From the NCBI GenBank assembly GCA_015179045.1, contig WHUZ01000020.1, positions 372,001-436,000 on the forward strand: 64,000 nt of DNA. The letters run 5' to 3'. This document shows, piece by piece, positions 34,046 through 43,779 of this stretch. Each line of letters begins with the position of its first letter. Position 1 is the stretch's first letter. Under the pieces are notes generated by a model. It made no database searches and was not told where the DNA came from. It saw only the letters and a program-made list of their open reading frames with translations. Position numbers and translations under genes: made by a program. The DNA comes from Kalaharituber pfeilii. Taxonomy: Eukaryota; Ascomycota; Pezizomycetes; Pezizales; Pezizaceae.

Positions 34046-34640
34046 ATCTACAAGCTCTCCTTTACACCCTCGTTCCGTCCGACCTGCCCTGTCTCTTCTG
34101 GACATCCTTCCCAGCTCCTCCCCCAAGGCCGGTACCAAGTTTTTTCCCACATCCTACTCACTACTTCTCCTGACCGGAGAATGGGGATCTCGCACCCCTG
34201 TGAGACCTATCTCTCCTCAGATGCTCCCTTCCTCTGCCTCTCACCTCACACGCTTCTAATTTTCAATTCTGCTCTATTCCGCTTCTCAACTCCACATCTT
34301 GATCTCCCTTATCGCCGCCTCTCCTCTCTATTTCCACTCCCGATCCTCCTTCTCAGCTCCAATTCCGGCCCTCGTCCCGCTCTCGCTCTATCCCCCTTCT
34401 ACTCTTGTCCTGCTTCCATGTATTCGTAGATGGGTAGATGCTCAGCCTGACCCGGGTATATAGGTCGCTGCCATAAGCTGGTAGCCTGCATTCGCGGTTA
34501 CGTGACAAAAAAAACATACGCATACAGGTCCAAGGAAGGCCATGCCAATCATATGCATGGGCCGAAATGTCCACTTTTTCTGACTGGATGTACGTAGGGG
34601 TAAGCCACGCTAGCTCTATATGTATTTAGAGCGACCGCTA
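34046..34640. other. C/T-rich intergenic DNA with a family B-like tail
   Basis: 34050-34420 is strongly pyrimidine-rich without a recognisable gene. At 34464-34515 lies GCCATAAGCTGGTAGCCTGC...GGTTACGTGAC plus A8, a variant family B tail. Confidence 0.5.
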
Positions 34641-34659
34641 AACTAGTAGTACGTACAAC

Positions 34660-37221
34660 CCATGCTTAGACCCTGTGGAACGTAGTGAGGGAAAGGATAG
34701 TGGACTATATCAATGGGGACTACAACTTTGCCAGAGGGTTCGACGCAGTGATGATCCTCAAGAAATGCAAGGGCCGGCGAGAAGTGGGCAGTTGGAGGCC
34801 CATCACGCTGCTCAACAACGTGGCTAAGCTAGGCCAGAAGGTGGCAGCCAATATCCCTTTTTTTTTTTTTTTTTTTTTTTTTATATCACGTGACCCCGCA
34901 TGCAGCTGTTCGCCAAGGCAGGGCAGCCAATATCCTGCAAGCTCAGAACCCACTGTCCCACGAGGCATAGCTAGGAGGCAGACCTGCAGGGGCGCAGAGG
35001 ATCTACAACGCCGGACCCTGAAAGAGGTTCCAAATTAACTGAGGGCAGGGAAGTGGGTGGCACTAGTTGGGGACGACATCAGGTCCACTACGTGAGATGG
35101 GAGAGGGTGGTGACACACATTAAGGAGCAGAACCTCAGCCTAGCAGCCTTCGTGGAGGTTTTCCTCCAGCCGACGAAACTCAGCCTGGGCTGGGACGGTA
35201 AGCAGCGGCACACCGTGGTGATGATGGATGGCATCCCACAGGGCTCGCCACTGTCACCAGCTCTCTTCCTAGCGGGAATTCAGCCAGTAGTCAGGAGAGT
35301 CAGTGAGAAAGGGATCATTCCGCACCTACGTAGATGACTTCCACGGGGTCATCGCACTCCGGTCTCTAACCCAGCTAAGGAAGAATATTAAGACCCACCG
35401 GACTGAACTGCAGGAAGCCGTCGAGGAGGAGGAATTCCAGCTAGACCAGGTCAAGCAAGAGACACTCATCCTTGGGTCCAAGGGTCCAGACTACCGGCTG
35501 GTGGGGCTGAGCGTGGACTGGGAACTTAAATCAACTCACACTTCCAGAAGGGGCTGAGTTCAGGGAAAGCAGCGTGGGCCGTGGCAGCGAGACTGGAGAG
35601 GCTAGGCCCGGCGAAGAGAAGGAAACTATACATACACCAGCAGTGCCAGAGCGATAGCGACGTGTGCGAGCTGGGCATGGGGGGACTACAGGCAGAATGC
35701 TTGCTCGGAGCAGAAGGCAAGGGAGCTGGAGAGGTGGCAATACACAATGACAAGATCCATCACCGGAGCCCTGTGGGGCCACGCGCAGGGGGATGGTGGA
35801 GGGCCTAGCCAACGTGGAGTCGGTGCTGACCTTCCTGGAAGGCGACAGAGCTCGAGTGGAGGCGAGAACCCTGAGGTTCCAACACGAGATCCTCCAGGAT
35901 GAAGAGGAGGGCACGACTTACTTAAGAGGGTCCTGGGATAGAGGGACCCACTCACTGCCTCTAGCCATACTCGACACACTGGACAGGGACGCGGGAAGGC
36001 TTGAGTAGGAAAGAAGAATAGAGAGAGAAACGGAAGAAGAGTGGAGAGTGGTGTACACCGACGGGAGCAGGATAGCAGGGAGAACGGGGACAGGGCTGTG
36101 GCAGAAGCACGGGAGGCCCAGGCCGTACTGCCTGGGAACGAGGGTGACTGTGAATGACACGGAGCTGATAGCCATGGAAAGTGCACTGAAAGAAGGTGAC
36201 GAGGAACTGCTCCTAGTCACGGGCTCCAAGGTGGCGATTCAGAAGCTCAAAAACCTGGCCGAGGGTCACCCACACCAGGGGGTGCGTCACAGCTGGTCTG
36301 AGAGGCCTGGGAGGAAAGGACTGCACGAGGAGGCACGGACGTAGCAGTGCTATGGGTAAAGGGACACCGGGGCAGTGAAGGCAACAAGAGGGCAGATAGG
36401 GCGGCCAGAATCTGTGCTCTCCTACCATACCAAGACGAGACCGTGACAGAGGCAGGGTGCGAATGGAGGCGAGAGCGTAACGAGCGAGTGAGAGAGCCAG
36501 ACTGGGCCTAAGTTACAGGCCACTGGAGCGCTAGGCAGCCTGGTGCCCACGTTAGCAGGGCTCCTGGGGGGAAGGGACTCAGAGCCTGGAGACACAAGAT
36601 ACGCAAGGAGGAGAGTCCAGATGCAGGTGGTGCGGCGAAGCCGAAGAGACAGCGGAGCACATCTGGAATGGTGTGAGGGGACTTGCGCCTGGCCCCCTCG
36701 TATGCAACGGACTCCTGGTCAGCTATCAGTATGCACGAGAGGAGGGCACGATGTAGCGGAGGTGGAGGGCACGAGGCAGAGAGCACGAGGCAAGTAGCAC
36801 GAGGCAGAGTCAGATATATATTGAAGTCTATCTCTCTCTAAAACGAAAGAAAGTCCAGGAGTTCCCCCTCCCCGAAGGACCCTCCACGCCATCCCGCTAC
36901 TACCCCAGGAGGTAACCATCTACATAGGGAGGCCTTTCCTCACAAATGGATACAGAACGTGGAGACAAAAGTGGCCAGGGGGGGCAGAGGCGATAAGAAG
37001 CCCACCGGAGGCGAGGAGGGCGAGAGGAACCCATTGGTCGAGATACTGGAGTGGGCCGGGAGAGGATTTTCCTTGGTGCCGGGATTGTCCTTACATTTAG
37101 GGCCGTTGGTGATGGATCTCAAGAGGAGGAGGAGGTTCATTTTTCTATTTCCTAAGCTTCCTTTGTACATAACCTCGCCATAGCCCACAGGGTGGCAAGC
37201 GAGTAATGATTAAAAAAAAAA
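34660..37221 (+). mobile_element. Decayed Tad-like LINE ORF2 region (LINE-2)
   Basis: Pieces of one polyprotein in changing frames: ERIVDYINGDYNFARGFDAV and SWRPITLLNNVAKL (RT start, 34690-34850), GIPQGSPLSPALF (35233), TYVDDFHGVIAL (RT catalytic box, 35324), VVYTDGSRIAGRTGTGLW (RNase H, 36049), DTELIAMESAL, VTGSKVAIQ where the usual Asp is Gly, VKGHRGSEGNKRADRAAR, and CRWCGEAEETAEHIW (zinc knuckle with the last Cys lost). It ends in a family A hairpin and poly(A) at 37178-37221. 5' truncated; the left border is approximate and no target duplication was identified. Many frameshifts, so dead. Confidence 0.85.
34857..34921 (-). mobile_element. Minimal family B LINE-tail insertion within LINE-2
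   Basis: Interrupts the RT coding region of LINE-2. 14-bp duplication GGCAGCCAATATCC at 34843-34856 and 34922-34935. Confidence 0.93.
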
Positions 37222-37777
37222 ATGCAAGGATGGATTGAAATCGTAAAGAAAATTTTGAATGATACTTCTCATGCTGCCTCACCTGTACACACTGGTATTG
37301 CTTCAGCTCACACATTCTCGCCTCCTACTGCCTCACCTCATATCGCCTCGCCTTGCTTCACCCCACGTATTTTCAAATTCACAACAATGTCCATATCACT
37401 CCTATGTGCCCGTGAAATTATTGCTACTATGCCAGCTGCAAATTTGAAAAAGCCGGAGAAGGATGAAAGCTATGGGATAAACCCGAGTGCTACGAAAACT
37501 CAACTATAGGCTTATGCATTCTCTCAAGGCTTCTTGATTTCGGTAGCAAGTGGCTCTGAGCAGTTTGGAAGGATCCGTTACAAGTGTACACTATGGGGAT
37601 GCTCCTCGTGATTGCTATGGACTGACAGCCACTGCCATGATGCAAAAAGAATATAAAGCTAGTAGTGGTATGAGCAATACTGAGTCTGGAAAAAAGCTTC
37701 ATCAACAGCAGGTATTGGTAAGTTAGATTAATATTCAAATTATATATGGTATAGAGGTTAATTCATGTGATAGCATC

Positions 37778-39205
37778 ACCACGCCAGCGACAACCACTTC
37801 GACAGGACGAGCACTCGGAAGCCACTCCGCAACCACAGCGTCCCCCCCAGCGAAACATACATAGATCGAAAGCTCTCAGTGCGCTGAGTCTTTAGATCTA
37901 ACTTTTATTCCAAAAAACCCAACTCCTCAAGTTTCCCTTGGGGGTTAAGTTTTGAGGAGATTTCAGCTCCCTGCTCCGTTGACAAGCACACTACTACCCC
38001 TGACTTCTTGGCACTTCCACCATGGATCGAACCAATCGATTCGCGGCATTGGGCAGCCCGGCACCGAAAAACACATCTTCAGGTGCCAAGACAACACTTG
38101 CCAGAAGTACTCGTCTCGAGGCCCCACTGCTCCAGTCAATCATTGAAAAACTTGGTGGAGTTAATATGACTTGTATGCTTGAGGCAGTGGGAGATATCAT
38201 TATTCATATCCAGAAATGTATAGAAGACCTTATGAAAAGACCAAACTTCGAGCCAACAGACTTGTTCCTAGGCTATCTCGGACACGTACACCAGCGCATA
38301 GATTTACTCGCAGCAGCAGCGAAAGGGGAACGTTGCAAGAACTATGCTCCCACACAGCGAAGTTATAGGCAAAAGGAAGGGGAAACACAGACCGAGCCAG
38401 AGACAATACCTCCGCTGTCATATGCAGCAATCGTCTCTCAAAGCATTCCACCAAATACACCCCTAGCACAAAAAACCAACCCACCTCCAGCAGCACCACC
38501 GAAAAACCGAACAAGGTCCACCGCTTCTCAATCCAAAAACGCAGCAAGGGGGTCCAGTACCAACCCCCCCAAGCAGAACAAGAAGCCTCCAACATCATCT
38601 CCGAAAGCAAGAACATCCCAGAAAGAAAGGCTCCCGCAATCTGGCCGGGCAGTTGTGGTGCACGGCATAGCGGTGACGAAGAAACTTGGGAAAGTAAGAG
38701 AGTGGATGGAAAAGGCGAACCCATGGATGGGGAAGATTGTTGCGGCAAGATGGTTGGTGAGAAAAGAAAGGAGGGAGGGAAAGAAGACTAGCTCGATTGT
38801 TATCTACCTGGAGGGGGAGGTAGAATCAGATAGTCAAACACCAGCGAAGGTACGGTTATCAGGCAAATGGTACCACTCGTGCTTGTATGACTGGGACAGA
38901 ATAACAAAGGTGGACGGAAAGGGGAAGGGGAGGGATGTGGAGGAGATGGATATGACTGCTTGATTCTCTGGGGGGATATTTGAGCATTCGTGCTTAATTG
39001 TTCTCTTGGGGGATTGGGCTTTCGCTTTGTGTTCCTCCACATCACCGAAGTCATAGTATCGTTGTGTGTTTTTACAGGGGACGATTTTGTATGTAGTTGC
39101 ACAGGTGCCTGTCTCCGGGCCAGAAGGACTTCGGTCCAGGGACCCTGCCATGGCGAACAGCTGCAAGCGGGGTTACGTGAAATAAAAAAAAAAAAAAAAA
39201 AAAAA
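37778..39205 (+). mobile_element. ORF1-only LINE-type element with family B 3' end
   Basis: 11-bp duplication GTGATAGCATC at 37767-37777 and 39206-39216. It contains one gag-like gene, then GACCCTGCCATGGCGAACAG, GCAAGCGGGGTTACGTGA and poly(A23). No reverse transcriptase, yet coding capacity for ORF1 is intact: a non-autonomous element, or one derived by internal deletion. Confidence 0.88.
38022..38963 (+). CDS. Gag-like ORF1 protein of a LINE-type element
   Basis: 313 residues, uninterrupted. N-terminal helical region (EAPLLQSIIEKLGGVNMTCM...), a Pro/Ser/Lys-rich linker (about residues 130-205), then RAVVVHGIAVTKKLGKVREW and WMGKIVAARWLVRKERREGK with SSIVIYLEGEV, an arrangement like the RRM-like nucleic-acid-binding part of fungal LINE ORF1 proteins. 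No CCHC knuckle. It would coat element RNA. The assignment rests on pattern, its position in the element and the family B tail 140-240 bp downstream. Confidence 0.68.
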   Translation: MDRTNRFAALGSPAPKNTSSGAKTTLARSTRLEAPLLQSIIEKLGGVNMTCMLEAVGDIIIHIQKCIEDLMKRPNFEPTDLFLGYLGHVHQRIDLLAAAAKGERCKNYAPTQRSYRQKEGETQTEPETIPPLSYAAIVSQSIPPNTPLAQKTNPPPAAPPKNRTRSTASQSKNAARGSSTNPPKQNKKPPTSSPKARTSQKERLPQSGRAVVVHGIAVTKKLGKVREWMEKANPWMGKIVAARWLVRKERREGKKTSSIVIYLEGEVESDSQTPAKVRLSGKWYHSCLYDWDRITKVDGKGKGRDVEEMDMTA

Positions 39206-39680
39206 GTGATAGCATCGACCAGAACCTCTCCGGACAGGCAGATTCTGCCTGCCGCTCCCGGACCTCATCAGACGATAAACTTTACGCCATGACATTGTGA
39301 CACAGGTACCAACATTGTGGGGTAGGTAGATCAAATGTTGGTACTTGTACCAGCATTTAGTGATGCAAAATGGAGGCTGGGCATAGTCCGTGCGAGAGGT
39401 CATGTGACCTGGTGTGGCTGCAGGGTATCCGTTCTCTTGAGAGGACAGTTTTGTAGGGAAAACAGCAGCGTTTCTCTAGGGAGCCTGGGTCAATAGCAAT
39501 GTAGCCACAGCCTTTCAACCAAGGCATGCTATTACAGCACTAAATGCTGGTAACGAGTAGTATTACTTACTGTACCAATACAAGCTTCCATGTCACAAGA
39601 AGCTTGGACCATTGTTTGAATTGCAGACCCCAATTCCAATCATTTTAATTCATCCTAGATGGCTATTAACTACATCAACC

Positions 39681-39743
39681 TCTGCCCTGCCTTGGCGAAC
39701 AGCTGCATGCGGGGTCACGTGATATAAAAAAACAAACAAAAAA
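39681..39743 (+). mobile_element. Minimal family B LINE-tail insertion
   Basis: CCCTGCCTTGGCGAACAGCT, GGGGTCACGTGATAT and A-rich tail; 13-bp duplication AACTACATCAACC at 39668-39680 and 39744-39756. Confidence 0.92.
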
Positions 39744-39889
39744 AACTACATCAACCGAACCTACGGTACAGCGTCAATGTCTCAAGCTGCCGGATCGTGA
39801 TCATTGCAAACGGCTGGATTATTGGCCCATGGCCAAACGGCGCCAGCTGGATTATCAACTTCACATATTCTAGTGTTTTTTTTTTGTCG

Positions 39890-39935
39890 CCGCCATAGGC
39901 TTGTAGCTTGTATGCGGGGTTATGTGAACAAAATT
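39890..39935 (+). repeat. Variant family B tail fragment
   Basis: GCCATAGGCTTGTAGCTTGT and GCGGGGTTATGTGA, diverged from the main family B form; resembles the tails at 34464 and 59890. Confidence 0.6.
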
Positions 39936-41056
39936 ATTTGAACAGAGCAATATCATGCGAATCTTTCTAGCGAACAAGCAGAGCGCTTTGCTTATTTTCA
40001 AGCCTGTAAAGCGGCGCAACTCATCCAGCAGTTTCGAAATTGTCAGGCTTTGTAGGATATCCTGAAGCTTTTACTACCTACACCTGCACCTCAATTGCAC
40101 ACTTTCAAAATGCTCCGCAATGCAAATGAATAAGCTCTTGTGCATCTGGAGTGGTGTACTCCAAATGTAACATCCTAAGAGCAAGAGACACCGCAAGACG
40201 AAGCCTACTAGCAGTGTGACAGGAACTGATAAGGGAGTAATATCACAGAGTGAGGTACTATAGGAAACCCAAGATTTCATTTTTGTTTCTTCATCTGCTC
40301 ATTAATTCAGATCTATTTTTCCATTATTTTTCCATTTTCATTTTTACTTAATTGAGTAATCATGCATTCAAACTAGTAGATCACAGCATGAGCCGATTTT
40401 TGGTAGCTAGTGGGTCGGTATGCACTTAGGTCACTAGTCAAATTAAAACTTGTCTTGCAATATGCCTGTACCCAACAATTGACCATACCTACACCACAAT
40501 GTTGGTACCTGTGTAACAGTGTCATGGCGTAAAGTTTATCGTCTGATGAGGTCCGAGAGCGGCAGGCAGAATCTGCCTGTCCGGAGAGGTTCCGAGCATC
40601 GACACCTTGACTGCAAATGGGGAGTATATGTATCGCTACAGAAGGCAGAAAAGTCCGGAAAGGAGTGGCTCATGGGAGTGAGGCATCTTGAGCATACCCA
40701 CGAGATGGCTGAAAATCTATTTGATTATCTGAAGCATTGTGCATTCGATCAAGACCATATTCTTCTTGCACCTATTGGACGTAAAGCCTACTACAACAAC
40801 AGCAGGTTGCTGATAGTACCTCACAAATTATGGATCGTTATTTTTCAGTTATTGGAGAATACAAATATGCATTGTATACCATGCTATACGATAAGTCAGC
40901 AATAGCCTGAGATACAATGCCTAGATGCCCTTTTCTTTACATCAAACAGTCATATTTATTGAGCGAAGTGCTTTGCATCAGGCTTTATGATGGAGCTAGA
41001 TGCTACATTCCATACTAATAAACATAAAATGCCTCTTCTAACAGTTGTTGGAGTTT

Positions 41057-41095
41057 CCTCGCCATAGCCCTTAGGGCGGCATGCGAGTAAACAAA
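41057..41095 (+). mobile_element. Minimal family A LINE-tail insertion in the MULE transposase
   Basis: TCGCCATAGCCCTTAGGGCG and GCATGCGAGTAA; interrupts the conserved PLLTVVGVS segment. Confidence 0.8.
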
Positions 41096-41195
41096 GATGC
41101 TACTGAGACTGAATGGTACCATTCTGATATCTCAACAGCATCCAAAGCTTCAATTCAAGTGCCTTCTGAAGCAGGCGTCTTTTACCTCTTATTTT

Positions 41196-41431
41196 GCACC
41201 TGTATAATTTATTGTTCATGTACTTACCTGCTATAGCTCTGACTCCATGTATGTAGCACCAGAATTGACCTTTTCACTTAAACCTGTCTAAGTGAAACCT
41301 GTCTAAGCGGATAACCTGTCTTATGGCGGCAAGCGATCATTGATTTTTTTTTTTTAAGAAAAAAGTAAACTGTCTTATTAGATAGAACCCTCCGGTCCCG
41401 ACGTTATCCAATATGACAGGTTGGCTGTAGT
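41196..41431 (-). mobile_element. Fragment of a Tigger-type MITE (relative of 20321-21454)
   Basis: Reverse complement resembles the first 150-230 bp of the 20321 element (AGTCAGAGCTATAGCAGG, GGGACCGGAGGGTTCTAT). The outer end is near 41431. Confidence 0.7.
41334..41369 (+). mobile_element. Very short family A LINE-tail insertion
   Basis: Only GGCGGCAAGCGATCATTGAT plus T/A tail, truncated inside the hairpin 3' arm; CTGTCTTAT duplicated on both sides (9 bp). Confidence 0.75.
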
Positions 41432-41472
41432 GCGAAGACGTGGGAGGCAGATGCTTGACCCAGCAGGCCCTC

Positions 41473-41511
41473 TTGTTTTTTTTAATTTATCATTAATCGC
41501 GTGCCGCCCAA
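41473..41511 (-). mobile_element. 39-bp family A LINE-tail insertion
   Basis: Poly(T), ATCATTAATCGCGTGCCGCC, truncated inside the hairpin. CAGGCCCTC duplicated at 41464-41472 and 41512-41520. Confidence 0.9.
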
Positions 41512-41775
41512 CAGGCCCTCATAGCATGCATGTGAGTCCGCAAGGGATAGCGGCCCGTACAGTTACTCCAATATATCCCGACCGTATTACCGGCCGTCAC
41601 CTGTAGTTCTACCTTTTGGTGCAATGGTTTGCAAAACAGTCAGTTGCAACCCGTAGCAGCAAGCAAATGCTAACGACTTGGTTCGTTGAAGGTTGATTTG
41701 TGTTTCTTTCGTTTGATTGTTTGGTTGTTTTGTTAGTCTTTATTTGAGGTTTGATGCTTTGATTCTCTTTGTTGG

Positions 41776-41826
41776 TTTTTTTTTTTTTTTTTATATATAT
41801 CATTAATCGCTTGCCGCCCTGAGGGA
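41776..41826 (-). mobile_element. Minimal family A LINE-tail insertion
   Basis: Poly(T), TATATCATTAATCGCTTGCC, GCCCTGAGGGA. CTTTGTTGG duplicated at 41767-41775 and 41827-41835. Confidence 0.92.
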
Positions 41827-41977
41827 CTTTGTTGGTTTGTTATGGTGTAATTGCGGTTAACGATATTCTGATTGACTATGGTTTGATTTATGATTTATTT
41901 TTATTTTTATTATCGAGGTTTAGATTTTTGATTAGTTGTTTAAGTTTTACCATCGGGTATGAATTTAAGTGATTGCT

Positions 41978-42045
41978 TCCTAATTTATTTATGTTTTAAT
42001 GGGGTGTCGGGGGGCTTCGCCGCTGGCATATATGAGGGTACTTGA
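41978..42045 (+). repeat. GC-hairpin repeat upstream of the HNH gene
   Basis: CCTAATTTATTTATGTTTTA followed by ATGGGGTGTCGGGGGGCTTC; same family as 17523-17615 and 43573-43625. In direct orientation with the copy downstream of the HNH gene. Confidence 0.6.
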
Positions 42046-42219
42046 ATTAATCTGAAGTGTTTTTTTTATTATTAATATTCGGGTTATGAGTAGAAGGATT
42101 AGTCACAGTAGAGCGATGCGGGTGATGCAACGGTGAGGATTTATGCAGAGGTTCAATAATTGAGTCTAACTCAAGGAGGTATATCTCGTGAGGGTAAGAG
42201 GATTAGGTAATGGGAGAAG

Positions 42220-42488
42220 GGACAGGATGCCTACAATTTCTTTTTAACGTTAGCCAGTTTCTACCGGGCCAAGTCTTTTAGTCTAAAGGTCACGCAGTGC
42301 CAGACAGGGGTCTAGGGCGTCACCTTGGCATAGGTATATAGACGGTAGTTCTGCCCAGTCTCGAACCAGACTACCGACTGGTTCCCACCCTCTATTGCAT
42401 ATTTTATTTCTAGTCCTCTATTCTAGACCTCTACTCTCCGTTTCGCTTACGCTCAACTCCGTTCCGACCCAGCAAGTTACCTTCCGAA
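42220..42488 (+). promoter_or_regulatory. Shared upstream module, copy 3, with TATA box
   Basis: GGGACAGGATGCCTACAATT near 42221 matches copies 1 and 2. CACCTTGGCATAGGTATATA near 42320 carries a TATA box and matches the leader of block F1 (CACCTTGGCAAAGGTGTATT, 43890 and the inverted copy near 20190). The leader end GCTCAACTCCGTTCCGAC is shared with the HNH fragment at 15944. Confidence 0.6.
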
Positions 42489-43513
42489 ATGTCGTCAAAT
42501 AGGTCATATTCTCGAAACGTACAGATTTACGACGGTAGCAATCCCGATGTGTTGTTAGGTGGACTTGTCCAGAATGGTTCGGTAACGGAAAGAAATTTCC
42601 TTCAAATGCTCGGAATTATTCTTATTACGGAGACCCCTATAATTGTGCAACATCGAGGCTCGGGTCACATTGTGTTGGTGAGTGACAGTCGACTGGAGGT
42701 TGGGACATATGATGTGTACTGTGATGGTACGTATGTATCTCTCAGAATGTTAGAGTCAGTGGTTGACCATGGGATAGGTGATATACAAGTCAGCAATGAG
42801 CTATGGGTTCAGAGAATACAGTCGTTTAATGTCTCTGCTGGTGAGGATGTGTTCCCAGATGGAATACGAGCCCGTGACGGAAAGTGTGTTATCTCAGGGA
42901 TTGTGAATAGGAGGGCTCCATATAGCTGGTCTCTTTTTGAAGCGGCTTACATATTTCCATTGGAAAAAGAGAATCTGTGGATTCAGTGGGGTTTCGGAAG
43001 ATGGATTACGGATATGGAGGGTACAGTTGGAATATCGAAAATTAACTCGCTTCAAAATGGAATGCTTCTTCGTCGCGATATTCATGGGGATTTTGATCAG
43101 TACTTCGTGTCGGTTAATCCAGATGTGAGTTGAGTTTGTATAGTTGGTTTTCATGGCGTTTCCTGATTAAATTATAGGATGGCTACAAGGTTGTGGTATT
43201 TGGTATAGATCTGTTAGGGATAGATGGAAGGACGTTGGATTTGGTTTGCCGGGATCCGGAGGATGAGCACAGAGTGTGTGATGAATTATTGAGGTGGCAC
43301 TTTAAACAGTCTGTGTTGGCGAATATGAGAGGAGCAGGTGAGCCGGTCTTTGAACATGATTTTCCTCCGGGCACGGATATGGTAAAAGAGATCAGCGAAG
43401 GACCATATGAGAAGGAAAGATTTGAATTGGAGTTGTTGGGAAGATTGCGTGGAGTTGTTGGGAAGATTGCGTGGAGTTTCTTAACGCCCGGTAATGAGGA
43501 TACTAGGGATTAA
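42489..43513 (+). CDS. HNH-type nuclease-domain protein with one intron
   Basis: Exons 42489-43124 and 43178-43513; the 53-bp intron (GTGAGTT...TTATAG) joins VNPD to DGYKVVVFG in frame, 323 residues. The N-terminal 130 residues (MSSNRSYSRNVQIYDGSNPD...) are a family-specific domain. The HNH_2-like domain follows: RDGKCVISGIVN, FEAAYIFPL, SLQNGMLLRRDIHGDFDQYF. The usual catalytic His in the EAAH core is Tyr here (TAC), while the Asn and the last His are kept, so activity is doubtful. The C-terminal part is acidic and ends in helices. Flanked by direct hairpin repeats and headed by the shared upstream module. A broken paralogue lies at 15944-16265. Confidence 0.85.
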
Positions 43514-43572
43514 TTATATAGCTGGCGATAGTTTTAATTAATTGTTTTTGGGTTTACAAATCTAGTTCGTTG

Positions 43573-43625
43573 GTATAGTTCCTAATTTATTTATGATTGA
43601 ATGGGGGTGCATCCCCCTGTTGATA
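43573..43625 (+). repeat. GC-hairpin repeat downstream of the HNH gene
   Basis: CCTAATTTATTTATGATTGA, then ATGGGGGTGCATCCCCC, a direct repeat of the copy at 41978. Confidence 0.6.
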
Positions 43626-43779
43626 GAGATTTAATTTTCTCAGTACAGTACTGGTGCAACGGTGATGCAGTTTGCTGTTTTAAAGGTACTAATTTTTCTA
43701 GCTGGACTGATAGTTACTGAGTCCTGCGAAAGTCTGGGAGAAGGGCAGCCATTTAATTCCCTTCCCTTTCGCACGACGC

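Larger units (their letters stand above)
39220..40594. mobile_element. Non-autonomous element with about 110-bp TIRs and 9-bp target duplication
   Basis: Left end CAGAACCTCTCCGGACAGGC from 39220 and right end (reverse complement) CGGAACCTCTCCGGACAGGC ending 40594 match over about 110 bp (39220-39330 with 40485-40594). AGCATCGAC at 39211-39219 and 40595-40603. Long TIRs and a 9-bp duplication fit a Mutator-like (MULE) element. No coding capacity of its own; contains smaller tail insertions. Confidence 0.88.
37500..41190 (+). pseudogene. MULE-type transposase gene split by three insertions
   Basis: Pieces, in order: AYAFSQGFLISVASGSEQFG and RIRYKCTLWGC (37505-37605; FAR1-like DNA-binding start), HLDCKWGVYVSLQKAEKSGK with EHTHEMAENLFDYLKH (40604-40740; rest of the FAR1-like domain), and MELDATFHTNKHKMPLLTVV (about 40989-41055; first catalytic Asp of the MULE DDE domain). 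A probable intron runs from GTAAGTT near 37717 into the interrupted area and ends GATAG before HLDCKW. Between the pieces lie an ORF1-only LINE (37778-39205), a long-TIR element (39220-40594) and a LINE tail (41057-41095). The C-terminal half is missing. Confidence 0.65.

Noticed and set aside
33917..34429. 170-residue plus frame
   Set aside because: Translation of a poly(T) LINE tail followed by C/T-rich sequence.
38230..38748. 172-residue minus-strand frame
   Set aside because: Antisense to the gag-like ORF1, which has the better composition and sits properly in the element.
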